Source of the DNA: Chrysoperla carnea
Lineage: Eukaryota > Arthropoda > Insecta > Neuroptera > Chrysopidae
NCBI RefSeq assembly: GCF_905475395.1
Contig: NC_058337.1
Location: 117,670,368 to 117,734,367, forward strand
Direction: 5' to 3'
DNA: 64,000 nt
Part shown: one piece after another, positions 40,500-52,574 of the stretch
Layout of the letters: every line of letters begins with the position of its first letter
Position numbering within the stretch: the stretch's first letter is position 1
Position numbers and translations under genes: made by a program
Notes under the pieces: model-generated
What the model saw: only the letters and a program-made list of their open reading frames with translations
The model's database searches: none
Told to the model about the DNA's origin: nothing

Positions 40500-40762
40500 T
40501 ACATAACTATATTAGAATTAATAAATATTAAAATAGATATTAATTTACATAAAATAATTATTTTAATGTTTTTTTTCTTTTTTTATAAATTAGCATATAA
40601 TAATTTTTGTTCACAATCTAAATGGTTATTTGTTTTTTATTTTCAAGTTCAACAGCCGATCAATCAAGGTCAGTCAAACAATATTTAAAAGAACGTATAA
40701 ATTATAAAAAGAAAAAAAGGTTTTTTTTTTTTTTTTTGGAAAAATTGCAAAAAACTTCTTTC
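36476..40762. other. Gene-free stretch with an uninterrupted T30 run
   Basis: A run of 30 T lies at 40463-40492. Position 37929 begins a G9 run. The segment at 38030-38400 is less A/T-rich and could be an old transposon remnant, but no protein motif is readable. The minus frame at 37747-38010 is unrecognised. Confidence 0.4.
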
Positions 40763-41260
40763 TATACCATGCATATATGTAATATACAAGGTATAATAAA
40801 TTTAGTGCCAAGTCTGTAACGCTTAGAAATATTGATGCTACGAACAAAATTTTGTTATAGGTGTTCATAGAATCACCTAATTAGTCCATTTCCGTCTGTC
40901 CGCCCGTCCGTCCGTCCGTCTGTGGGCACGATAACTCAAAAACAAATAAAAGTATCAAGCTGAAATTTTTACAGCATACTCAAGAGGTAAAAAGTGAGGT
41001 CGAGTTCGTAAATGAGCAACATAGGTCAATTGGGTCTTCCTACGGACCCATCTTCTAAGCCGTTAGAGATAGAACAAAAGTTTAAATATTAAAAATGTTC
41101 CTTTAAAAAAATGTAAATTGTATAGTATTTATTATATAGGAATATCAGTTATATATGTGTGAAATGTATGTATGTGTAATGTGATAGAGTAGTCAGCACT
41201 GTCTATACATGATATTTCAACAATTAACTCAGTCAATTGTTTGTTTTCACTTGTTTAACC
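40763..41260 (+). repeat. Dispersed repeat R1, copy 5
   Basis: Nearly complete: TATACCATGCATATATG head, TGTAACGCTTAGAAATATTG, core with CGTCCGTCCGTCCGTCTGTG, GATAACTCAAAAAC, AGAGATAGAACAAAAG and the TTCAACAATTAACTCAGTCA tail. Confidence 0.85.
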
Positions 41261-42234
41261 ATATTATCGATTTTTTTTTTTTAAATTTAGAAGGTTTTTA
41301 TAGAAAAGAATAATTTTGGCAAATACATTCTTACAGTTAATAAAATAATTTATTATTATTTCGCAGATCCTGAGAAAATCCCAATTGGAGGAAGAATAGT
41401 ACGAAAGAAAAAAATCCATCTAAATTAAGACTGCAAACAAATCTTTATAAAACTAATATTTTTAAAACATCTTTTCGCGTTGTTTAATATTTTCGCTTAG
41501 TTTAACGAGATCAAGTTTGCAATAACAAAATATGTTGAACTTCTAATTATTTCAGAGCTTTGAAATAATAAGCACGTGAATTTAATAGTGAAAAGGCAAG
41601 AAATATAAAAAATAAATTTTCAAATTACAAAACTATATTTTTAGTCAAGGAATATTTTATTTTTTTCAAAAATAATTAATTACCAATCATGAAAATATTT
41701 TAAAACAATAAAAATCAGATATTTAATGATTTTCTATACCTAATGATCGCGTGGGAATTTATAAATATTTTTGGTTATTTTTATTTTCTATTTTTTTCTT
41801 AAATATTTTATTTACAGTGTGATTACTGTAAAACGTTGAAATCAAGATTTGAAAAAAAGAAAAAGGAAACTTTTTTTGTCAAATTCGGGAGTGGTATAAC
41901 AAAACGGTTTTTAAGTTTTATACCATGCCCGAATATTACCTTGGTAAATTTTGATTTTTTATTTGTTTCTTCAGATTTCTAGTGAAATTATTGCAGTAAC
42001 AAATGCAAAAAAATGCGGAAAAATTCTTGAAAATGGTACTAAAAATCAAAATCCATGTTGTGTTATCATGTTACGTGCAAATAGAATGCGCGAAAGGTTG
42101 CTGTTTTGTTCTTATTTAGGACTTTTTTGGGTATATTTGTTTTGAAGAGTACCTGCTAACATTCTTTTTAATATCTATTTTACAGAGGTTTTTTGAAGGC
42201 TATACCAATATTATGAATCGAAATTAAACACAAA
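41261..42234. other. A/T-rich stretch, no gene seen
   Basis: No exon was recognised. The plus frame at 41951-42145 has no family features. Confidence 0.4.
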
Positions 42235-42640
42235 AGATAATCTTTCTAGTGGCTGGCTTGAATGAAATAGAATCTGAAAGTAGTATTTCGACCATTTTAT
42301 CCAGAAACTGGATGCATAAACCGACAACATTACGACAATGGTTTGATTCCAAATTGTCTTAAGATTGTGGTTTATCGGCATAATTTAGTTTCACATAGCC
42401 CCAAAGAAAACAGTTCCTAGGTGTGAGATCACACAAATGGTATAATTTTCTAATTATTTTGAAAACGGTTGTACTGACGTCGATCTAGTTATGAGGAAAT
42501 AGCCGATCGTACTGAACACAAACAGTCTACCAGCTGTGTAACGCCTACTGGGGAAACATTGTATCAGTCGTTTTCATGTACCTAAAGCTTTATTCGAGCC
42601 GGTCACGGTGCCATTACTCTCATAATCATATTTAAACGAT
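42235..42640 (-). pseudogene. Decayed DNA-transposon transposase fragment (IS630/Tc1/mariner-related)
   Basis: On the minus strand, 42433-42365 reads CDLTPRNCFLWGYVKLNYAD and then KPQ. This closely resembles the conserved block around the third catalytic acid in a widespread insect DDE transposase family (pattern S/C-D-L-T-P-x-D-F-F-L-W-G-Y-V-K). The usual Asp in P-x-D is Asn here, so the catalytic third acid is lost if the alignment is right. Downstream in the same frame, after a stop, DNLESNHCRNVVGLCIQFLD and KMVE match the expected helical C-terminal style. Stops and frameshifts show it is dead. Family placement is from memory of the motif, without a search. Confidence 0.55.
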
Positions 42641-43219
42641 ATGAAATTAGTTTGGCATTATATCAGGGCGTTTAAAACTATTTTTTAGATATATTTGGCA
42701 AGTTTTTTAAATCTTTAATCGTTTCGTTTGCTTGCGTTCTCATGAAGTGTTTTACAATAAAATTTTTACTAAACCACCTGTATAATTTTTTATTTTGTAT
42801 TTCGTGTGATATACCTGCAATAAATAAGTAAGAAGTTTGTTAACTTCTTGTATTTCTTATTAGGGTATAGAAGCCACAACCAACCATACGAACAAGATGA
42901 CATGTCATTTAAAGATATATAAAATACACACTAACTTAAACTTCGTTAGATCATGATGATGTCCACATTAACAAAACTGGACACTTTTTTTTTTATATTT
43001 TTGTTTTTAAGGGGTTGCTATGCCAACGTACCTGTGACTGTGAATTAACTATGTAGTAACTTTTGTTTTTTTAATATTTTTAATAGTTTTTAGTTGGGTT
43101 TTTTTTTTTATACAGAACATTGTACATTGTTTTAGTACTTCTGATATAATTTCTATCGCTTTTCGATTTCACTTCTCAAATCTCTTACATTCTACTGCAA
43201 AATAGGGCTGTTTGCTTAG
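42641..43219. other. A/T-rich stretch, no gene seen
   Basis: T-rich low complexity around 42985-43110; no coding or structured signal. Confidence 0.4.
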
Positions 43220-43450
43220 TTTTTAACCGACTTCAAACAAAAAAGAAAAAAGTTTTCAATTCGACTGTATTTTTTTTTTATGTTTGTTAGAACTTTTGAC
43301 TGGGTGAACCGATTTCTATATCTATTATGATGATTCTTTATCTATTCGAAAACTTGTGCTTCCCGAGTGGTCCCATTTCAATTTGGTCTAGTTCTGGCAA
43401 TGGTATCCATGTGAAAACCATATAAGTCTTAAATTTGCATTAAGTTATAC
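43220..43450 (+). repeat. R3 element, copy 2 (5' part only)
   Basis: It starts TTTTTAACCGACTTCAAACA, then AATTCGACTGTATTTTTTTT, ACTTTTGACTGGGTGAACCG, GATGATTCTTTATCTATTCG and AAGTCTTAAATTTGCATTAAG. It matches the left half of 14539-15180. The hairpin half is absent. Confidence 0.7.
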
Positions 43451-44426
43451 CTATTTGCATTAGTGTTTTCAATAATTTTTTTATATGTTTGTTTGTGCAA
43501 AGCCTGAAAAAGCTATAAATTAAATAACGAAACATTGCAATTGGAGGCAATTGGAGGTTTGCTGATTGGTGCTTATTTCTTTGATCCAGAACACCTCTTA
43601 TTCTGATTATAATGGAATGAATTAAGAAAGGGGAAAAACAGTGTATGGTAGCCCAAACTTAAAAAGCCTTAAATAAGGCTTTTCAATAACTGCACGATGA
43701 GCTCAATGATTACAAACAAAATTGAAAATTTTTAAAAATCCATTAAGATCTTTCATAAACTAAGGTGCTGACGTCTTAAACATTCACAACTACGGCTTCT
43801 GCTAAGAGTTTTCAAAAACATTTGACGGCAGAACGGCGATGTAAATTGCAAATGAAGTATAATTGTGAAAGTTGAAAAAAGTCCTTACAAATCCTTAAAA
43901 GTCCTATTTCTAAAATTTTGTCAATGGGGGCATATTACGAACTATAAAATAACCAAATCACTAAAGTAATGTATGGAATATAGATATCTAAACTGCAAAA
44001 AATCTCCAAATTTTTCAAAAATAACTCAATCTCTTCGTAATTGCATTATTTTTAATCAAGGATTAGGTATTATATTATATTGGAAGTATCAAAACTATAA
44101 AGGATATAAATAAAAAATAAAAACACATAGTACAGTGGAATGTTTTGTTATTAAGGGGGTGCAATGAGTTATTGAAGGTAAACTTTATTTTAATGTTTTA
44201 TTTTTTATTTTTCCCAACCTTCTAAATAATACACTCATGTTCAAAAATAAATGAAGGACATCGAAACCGCTTTATTCGTGTCTTGTTTGCACACATTGTA
44301 GCACTTATAGTTGAACTATTTCAAAAGAAATACCTCAAATAGAGGAATATTCTTTATTTTGATTAGTTTTAACTTTGTGAATCTTGGTTCTTTACATGGT
44401 CACGTCTTGGACGATATGTTTTCTTT
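43451..44426. other. Gene-free stretch
   Basis: No exon or repeat was recognised. Confidence 0.4.
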
Positions 44427-44654
44427 TTGAAGACGAAACTGGTTAAAGTATCGGATTGCCCTCGCTTAAAGCCCTACTTAATAACCTTCTATAAGTCAAG
44501 ACTGAAATTCCATCAGCTCTATACATCTAAGCTAACAGATAATTACCTAAGATATTTACTCGTGGAAAGCTATATAAATAGACATGCAATTCGCGGAATG
44601 GCTAGGTTAGCGGGATTTGATCCCCACCGCCACAAGAAAAATTCATTTAATTAA
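44427..44654 (+). CDS. Unrecognised 75-codon open frame (hypothetical)
   Basis: The composition is balanced rather than A/T-driven, with a soluble-looking sequence (for example LLVESYINRHAIRGMARLAG). I recognise no domain. It stands alone, with no convincing partner exon or splice context. It could be a short exon, a fragment of a transposon protein, or chance. Confidence 0.13.
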   Translation: MKTKLVKVSDCPRLKPYLITFYKSRLKFHQLYTSKLTDNYLRYLLVESYINRHAIRGMARLAGFDPHRHKKNSFN

Positions 44655-45524
44655 AAATTGTGATGTTCTGGTGTCGTGCGTGGTATATTCATGAAGGAGG
44701 TGTACTCAGTCCCTGAAATCGAGGAGCTAAAAAATGAAATTATAAGCGTAAATACGCACTTCGTCGGAAGGCAATAAAATCTAACATATATAAATAGATG
44801 TTTTGGAAGTAAAATTTCCGCCATAGTCCCAGTGTCCATTTGTCTCGAACGCCTATAATAGATAATTTTCGGAGTTGCTTATAATCTTCATGAGATTTAT
44901 CAATTTTATGATTCATAACTGGACTATTATTATGACTATTTTACATCTGAGATTCAAACTAAATGGGACAATATGACTTTTAATGAACCCTTGTGTACAT
45001 ATAAAATTTTGTAATATTAGTCCATTGTCCATATACAAACCATTAACCAGTTGTAATACACTCAAATGTCCGTTTGTCACAAAACTATCCCTTCCATATG
45101 CCCGTTTTTCATGCAGTTCTGTCCAAAAAGTCATTATTATATGTGTTAAGAGTTAAGGGATGTTTGTTTATATCTATAATTTTAAAAAGTATAGATGTAT
45201 AAATAAATACCTATATAATATAATTCTTTATGGTGACATTATAACGTCCAATTCTTGGTATTATTAGAAGATATACTACTAACTAACTGCTTGCTACACT
45301 TGGTAGGCTGTTGATTTAAAAAATAAAACAAGAAGTGAGGTATGTAATCCTCAGATATCATTCCAATAACTTTCTCATTACGTAAGTCATGTATATTCTT
45401 ATTTTCCAATGATGATGATCAAATCGGAGCCAATCATTACTTTGTCATAGGATTAAAAATCGAGCTTTAGTTGGTCAATCTCTCCCCAAGCATGGCAAGC
45501 CTTAATAAATAGAGGTTTGCTTTA

Positions 45525-45755
45525 CTATCCCTTGCCCAAGTTTAGATCAGCTTCGATTTGCCAAGCTGTAGTACGCCAGTCCTTGCCCAAGTATTGATCA
45601 ACCACAAACGTGTCTGTTGAAAGCCTGTATTGAATATACCTGGCTAAAATGCGAAAATCTAAATTAAATTTTTCACATGTACCTAGGCTTGAACGGAGAC
45701 CAGAAACCATTCTTGGATCAATATTGGGACACAGGACTTTTAAACGATGATTCAA
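45525..45755 (-). pseudogene. Unrecognised protein-like open frame, possibly a decayed gene or transposon fragment
   Basis: This minus-strand frame of 76 codons has a protein-like composition (Trp, Asp, Arg and Gly well represented; ends DWRTTAWQIEADLNLGKG). The surrounding 45450-46260 is less A/T-rich than the rest of the desert, and the same frame upstream of the ATG continues in a protein-like manner but with stops. This pattern suggests a degraded coding sequence. No family was recognised. Confidence 0.2.
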
Positions 45756-46792
45756 TTTTGATACATAATTGGGCTATTCTAAGTATTAAATCTGACCCAA
45801 CACTTTATAATCTTCAGCCAGGCTAGCACTTACGTTGCCCAGATTGATTAAAGATATAGTAAGGCATGCACTCCAGTGTGCACTAAATTTAGCAGAACTG
45901 ACTTCTGTTCAGATTTTAATCGAAAACGCTACCCCGGCTACAATTATGATACATTCAAGAAGTAGGTACAGCACACGAAAGAAAAAATGAAGCGTTAAGA
46001 CTAGGAATTAGCACGTAGTTTTCCACACCTGCCAATTCTAGCTAAGTTTATTAAGGTGTAACTAACTCCATAAGTGGTATACCTAGGGTAGTGGACTCGA
46101 TTCATAGTTATGATGGGCATGATAGGCGTGTAGCAAATGTTATATGCATGAAAGAGTATTATCAGACTCTCAAAATACTGTAGAATCTAAAAGAATCAGC
46201 GACAAAGATGGTGAAACACATGAGTGTTTTACCATCTTGCGTGATAGATACCAATGTCTAACCACAAATTTCAATAAAATATTATAATAAAATTAAGATT
46301 ATTATTACTGAGAAGTTCCAAATTTTAAATTTTAATTTCTTATTTTATTTTTAAATTCTACGAAAACAACTTAAATTCAATTTTCAGGATGCTGATAATA
46401 GCTTCCTATCAGAAAATGAAGTATTTAATTTTTTTTTTTTAATTTGGGTTTAAATATTTAAAAGTGTGTTCTTAGTTTAATTTAATTAGTTTGTTCATCA
46501 TCATAGAAGCACATTTAGTGATTTAGATAAAAACAGAAACAGTTGTAGTTTTTGGTTTTAAGTCAATGTTTTTTTAAAAGAAATGTAAATAGGCATTAAG
46601 TCCACGAAATATTATATAGAGTGAAAAATATGATTCCATTCTATTCTATTGATTACATGAATAGAAATAAATTTTTGATAAAATATAAAAACAATTTTTT
46701 TTTTACATCTGAAATTGAAATAGAGCAATTTTTATTAGTAATCCTTCGAATATTTCGCTAGTTTCTTTAAAGACGACTTCGCTAGTCGATTT
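45756..46792. other. No gene seen; possible old transposon remnant in the first half
   Basis: Positions 45800-46260 have mixed composition but many stops in all frames. Beyond 46261 the DNA returns to A/T-rich low complexity. Confidence 0.35.
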
Positions 46793-47395
46793 TTATACGA
46801 TGTATATATGAAATATACATAGTATATTAAGTTTCGTCCCAAGTTTGTAACGCTTAAAAATATTGATGCTACGAAAAAAATTTTGTTATAGGTGCTCATA
46901 GAATCACCTAATTAATCCATTTCCGGTTGTCCGTCCGTCCGTCCGTCCGTCTGTGGACACGATAACCCAAAAACGAAAAAAGATATCGAACTGAAATTTT
47001 TACAGCGTACTCAGGACGTAAAAAGTGAGGTCAAGTTCGTAAATGAGCATCATAGGTCAATTGGGTCTTGGGTCCGTAGGACCCATCTTGTAAACCGTTA
47101 GAGATAGAACAAAAGTTTAAATGTAAAAAATGTTCCTAATTAAAAATTAAACAAATTTTGTTTGAAACATTTTTTTGTAAACATCACTGTTTACCCACGA
47201 GGGCGTTAATTAGGTGCAAATTTTATAGTATGTATTAATATAGGAATATCAGTTGTGTGTGTGTCTATTTAAAAGTGAATATCTTTTGTTATTTACGTGA
47301 CGTCAAAAAAACAAACGATTGCGCATCAACACTATCTATACATGGTATTTCAACAATTAACTCAGTCAATTGTTTGTTTTCACTTGTTTTGTTTC
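46793..47395 (+). repeat. Dispersed repeat R1, copy 6 (longest)
   Basis: It has the TATACGATGTATATATG head, CCCAAGTTTGTAACGC, the GTCCGTCCGTCCGTCCGTCT core, GGTCAATTGGGTCTTGG, GTAGGACCCATCTTGTAAAC, AGAGATAGAACAAAAG, TAAACATCACTGTTTACCC and the CAACAATTAACTCAGTCAAT tail. It is the best template for a consensus. Confidence 0.88.
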
Positions 47396-50300
47396 AAATT
47401 AAATCTGTTTATAATGCAATTCGTTCAGACAGAAATTTCGTCTGTTGATTGTTTTGTTGTTGAAAAATTGATTTCAAGACGTCTGAATTTTGAGTACATC
47501 TTTTTCTTATTTAAATTAAGTTAGCATGAAGTATGCCTAGCATTTGAGGTCGGATGGGTTTACTGCGATTACTGGTGCGAATTCCGAAAAAAATTGCAAA
47601 AATTGTTCATTTTCAAATCATTTTGAATCGTTTCTCAATTCTTTTAATTATAACTAGCCTGTTTTACCTGTGCTTACACCGTGCCAAATATTATTCTAAT
47701 ATTAAAAAAAAAAAAACTTTTCTTAATTGAAGAATTTAATTTTAATGATCCTTCAGTATTTTGAAGCATAGATTTGATTATAAATTTTTTGATCTTTAAT
47801 CTTGAATAAAATTAGTGAAGATATTTAATTTATAGAATTCTACTAATTCTTATTTTCAAAAAATAAAAAAATTAAAAATAAATTATTGATTGAATATCGA
47901 ATTTTAATTAACAACCAAAAAACACCTTCCTAAAGATATATTTTTTAAAAGAATACATAGCCATAAAATTAAACTAAACTAGGTAATGAACAACAACAAC
48001 AACCTGAAACCACATCGCATGTTTTACAAAAATTCCTTAATGTTATAGCAGGCAGGTAACCACATTATAGATAACAGAAACATATTTTTTGGGTTATCAA
48101 AATACAAGCTTTTTTTACAATTAAGATCATTGTTTTTATAATATATAAACATGTAAGTTTTAACTATTGGTAAATCATAGATGTTAATGATTTATTTAAA
48201 TTGCTAACAGTAGCCCTTTCGTTTATTGAAATATACAATTGCAACCCAACTTGTTTGCGACAGTTGTACAAACAGTTTTTATACAATTTTATAATCATCT
48301 GTATTAGTTTCGTCGACCACCAGAATGGAAAACCGAGCGATATTGGTGGGTAAAACAAAGCCCATAATAATCATAAAGGGAATCATGTTTGCTATGTGCA
48401 AACTTTGGTAATAAAGTTTTCCGTTGATAACAAACAAAAGCAAGCCGAAGGAAGTATACCCTTCTCATGTTAATATGACTTTACGTAGATATTAATAATA
48501 AAGCTCAAGTTCCTTCTCTTGCTTTTAATCCCGCATTTTTCCTAGCTTCAACTTCTTATCTCGTAGAATATGCAACAAAATATTAAATTAGCTTTTTTTT
48601 TTAAAGTTCCTAATATTTCGCAATGAACAGCAAACAGTTTTAACACTTTGTCATTGAAAATGTGTTTAATCCACGATTCGCATGCATACAAGACTGGCTG
48701 TATTTTTGGTTAATACGCAACGGTTTTTGTCTTGCAAGTCTTGGTTGGTCCCGCATTTATGTAAGCAAAGATAGTTAATTATAGAAGAACCAAAACTGTT
48801 ATATGTGTAAGTTAACGAGTGAACTATAAATCTAAAGACAAGATTTTGTCTTGGTGCTTATAATTAATTAATTTCTAACAACAACTTCATCCTAATTCCA
48901 ACTTAGTTTACAGAAAATTTTATCGATATATAGCAGAGAGCCGACAGTTGACTTCAGTGATTTGTCGGAGTAAATTCCCGTTTTTTCGACACACTACCTA
49001 CATTACTTTCATTTTAAAATCAAGTTTATGATGTGAATAAACGAGGCTGTAATATCGAATTTTTAAAGATACTATGTCAAGACATGGCTATAATTCGCTA
49101 ACTATTACTATTGTGAGCTGCTATAGCCACTGTAACGATTTCCCATTCTCTACATCTCAAGAAGAACAATAATAACGCGTCCGCTTTATTCTCCTCGTGC
49201 ACTCGATTAGTGATGAATTTATATAAAATCTAAGTAATGTATTTTTTGTTCCATTAAAAATCTACACAGGATTGCTAAGACTACATAGTTCCTGCATAAC
49301 GATCTTACAGACCACTGCACTAATACAGGAACAAAATAAACCTAGCACTCTAAATTCATTACACTCATCTATGTTATACATCTACCATATTGAATACAAT
49401 ACAACAAGTACACTCACTTAGGTTGGTATGTAAAAGTAAAGCTATTAACTTGTTATAGTTGATGATAAAAACAGTAGTTATTATATATTTCACGCATAGA
49501 CCTAAAAATAATTTCTATATAAATTACAGTAAATAAAGTTATTGAATTAATTTTATTTTAATTTATACAATTATATATGTATTCTTCTTATCTTGTAAAC
49601 GATTATAGATATTGGGCTTTTCCAGCAAAGAGTAAGTCTATCTAGTGCTTAAAAGAAGAAACATCACTGTTATTGTAGGAGTATACGTAAAAATTTTACT
49701 GTATAAAGTCGAGGTGGATTTAAACTTTACAGTTTTTGTCTAGGTTACAGGCCGTTAGGCGATGTAGGTACTGTCTTGAGACCCTTGACTACAAGCAATA
49801 TTATACAATATCAACTATATGAAAGAATAGCTTATATAGATGGCAAAGTTTTCGAGAATTTATTTTAAAACAGCTGAATTTCGGATATATTTTTCTTATT
49901 GAACATGAAAAATGTCTTGTCCTTGAGAGTAGTTGCGTTTTTCTCGGGATGCGCGGTAGAAAAGCAACGGAATTTCTGTTTGGCAAATTAAAATGGACTT
50001 TTTAATTATAAAATTAAATCTTGTTTAAATCAGTTCCACATTATAATCATTGGAAAACGTTTTTCTTTTTTAAATTATTATAATAAAGTTTGAGCGATAT
50101 TAGTAACGGTAAAACTGTCCATTATAATTTGTATTGCTGAAAACATGGCAAATGTTTCTAGGCAAATTTTTAAAAAATTCAAAATAATTATAAAATAAGC
50201 AATTTTCGCAGCTTTTTAGGCAATGTGCACCAGTAAACACACTTAACGTTACGTCTGTCATGAGCCAGGCGTACTTCATTCCTAGCTAGAAATAACTATA

Positions 50301-50481
50301 ATCCAGGCGGTTTGAAATCCAATCTTTTGTGACGCTTATAACATTGAAATTTCAAGCTTGAAAAGTCTCTATCTGGTGGTTAAAAGAAGAAACACCATCA
50401 TCCAAAAGTAGAAGTAGTTTTTAAACTTAACTATTATAAGGTTTTCGTCGGGGCTACCGACGGTGGCTATTTTACGGAGCC
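47396..50481. other. Gene-free stretch
   Basis: No exon was recognised. Two loosely similar segments containing AAAAGAAGAAACA (about 49650 and 50383) may be fragments of one old repeat. Confidence 0.4.
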
Positions 50482-50825
50482 GAAAATTGCATTACAATTT
50501 AAAAACAGAACCATATGAATGAACAATTTGAGGAGCCATTTCGTTTTTCATCCATGACACTTATAACCTCAGAAGAAAACTGAAATTTTTGAACATCGAT
50601 GGCCCCGAGCTCAGACTTACTATGAAAAACTTATTGCAAAGCTCCTTAAAGATGAAAATTGCACTACAATTTAAAACCTGAACCATATGAAAGAACAATT
50701 TGAGAAGCCATGTCGTTTTTCATTCATGACATCTGTACCCTGAGAAGAAAACTGAAATTTTTGACCACCGATGACCCCGAGGTCAGACTTACTATGAAAA
50801 ACTAATTTCAAAGCTCCTGAAGTAT
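50482..50825. repeat. Two-copy tandem duplication, ~172-bp period
   Basis: Units begin GAAAATTGCATTACAATTT (50482) and GAAAATTGCACTACAATTT (50654). Both contain GAACCATATGAA, CGTTTTTCAT, AGAAGAAAACTGAAATTTTT and CAGACTTACTATGAAAAAC. Divergence is moderate. It is non-coding. Confidence 0.8.
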
Positions 50826-52505
50826 CGAGAACTAACTGCATTCAAATATGTCTCATTTTATTTATATGTCTAGTTTTTTAGATAGAAAAATTTTCTTATA
50901 AATCAGGAAGAAAATATATACAGCGTGTTCTGATTGACATTTCACTAGGTAGCTAAAGTTAGAGCTTTGACGGAGGTTTAAAGCATTCATTCTATGAAAT
51001 CATTACAAATAAATATATCTAGATATAAAAGACTCTTTGTACTTAAATAATAATACATTACAGGTCAAAAATAAATAAAACAAGCATGCTAAATAAAAAA
51101 ATCTAGCATTGGTTTATACAAAACGAACTCTAACGAGATGTATTATGATTTCTAAGAAAAAGGACTTCTTTTTCATTTCTTCTACAATAAATATGTATAT
51201 ACAAAACATATGTACAAGTTTATATAGGGTGTACTTTTATAACATTAATTGTATGATATTGGACTCACTTAATTTAAATATTTGGATGGATATCTTTAGT
51301 TAAAGCGCATTTTCAATATTTATGAATTTTCAATATTTGTTTATTATCGCCCCTACCACCAGCTTGGATAATTAGAATCAAACATAATTTCTTGTCAGTA
51401 TTTAATAATAATGAAAGCCAGATTCGTTATAAAAGTCTTATGAAATATAATTTACTCTAAATATAAGTTCTTCAGAAATTTTGAGAATTTCTCTCATCAC
51501 GAGAGTAAAAGGGAAGCAAAATATTAACTTCGGATAGAAATATGGTAAAAATAGTTAAAGTAAATTGAATTATTTGGATTATTTCTCTGCTCGAATATTT
51601 TCACCCTCAAATATCATTCAATAATAACAAAATCAAACTATTTGTAATTAGCTAATCCACTAAAAAATAAATGTATGTAAAATTATGTAGAGGTTATGAT
51701 TTACAAAGTTAAAGAATATTTGAAATCGTGAAATATTTGACGCATGTGCAGAATAAGTGAACAAACCTGTCATCATGTGGCTAAAGATTACCGAACGGTT
51801 CAAGCGAGTGCTGACGGATGAATATAATTATAATGGCAATTATTTTCTTTAACTTCCTGGTCTAAATGATATTAAAAACGGTTTTTAATTTTCATGAACG
51901 CTCAATAAACGCTTTTTCTAAGCATCCTGTATACGTATTTTTATATATTATGTACAAAACAACTGATGTCCCCAACGATAACACTATTAAAAAACTACAT
52001 CGTTCAGACAATACTATTTCATGTTGGGATGCAAACGAGAGCTATTTACTTTAGCTATGAGGACAAAATGTTGGTAAGCATTTATAGAATATACGCTTCT
52101 CTATTTACTTTAGCTTGACATAAAGTTCTCTGAAACCAAAAAACGATAGAATAAATATTTATTATTTATGAGACTTACTGTCAAAAAAGCGAAGATAAAG
52201 GGCGATGCTTAGCACCGGGTGTCGAGAGAGAGTTTTCATAATTTATCTTTAGATCATTTTTTCTGTAAGTTTAATATTTATCGAGACATTTGGCTGTAAG
52301 AGGAAAACACATTTTCCGATAATAATAATCTATAAATAAAATATAAGCAAAATAAAAATAAAAAAAAAGTCATTGAAAATAAATTTTACTGTTATCAATC
52401 AATAAATACAATAAGTGGAATTAAAAAGATAGTATTCTGGTCAACAAAAGTTATGCCAATTTCTTTTGATAAAGAGAGATGAAGATTTCTTTCACCCAAG
52501 TTTGT
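50826..52505. other. Gene-free stretch 3' of desaturase gene A
   Basis: Open frames at 51109-51303 and 51866-52054 are not protein-like. A/T-rich DNA at 52140-52400 contains extra AATAAA-type hexamers on the minus strand that could serve gene A. Confidence 0.4.
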
Positions 52506-52511
52506 TTTATT
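52506..52511 (-). promoter_or_regulatory. Candidate polyadenylation signal of desaturase gene A
   Basis: The minus strand reads AATAAA about 64 nt after the gene A stop codon. It is the nearest canonical hexamer. The region to about 52150 has further A/T-rich matches, so the actual cleavage site cannot be fixed from sequence. Confidence 0.45.
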
Positions 52512-52574
52512 TAACTTGATTGAATATTTAATTCAAAAATTGAGCAGAAAACTAAAAAATTGAGTAGAAAACTA

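Noticed and set aside
47257..47524. Overlapping plus-strand frames, partly shared with 530-784
   Set aside because: They cover the R1 tail; the similarity is repeat-derived.
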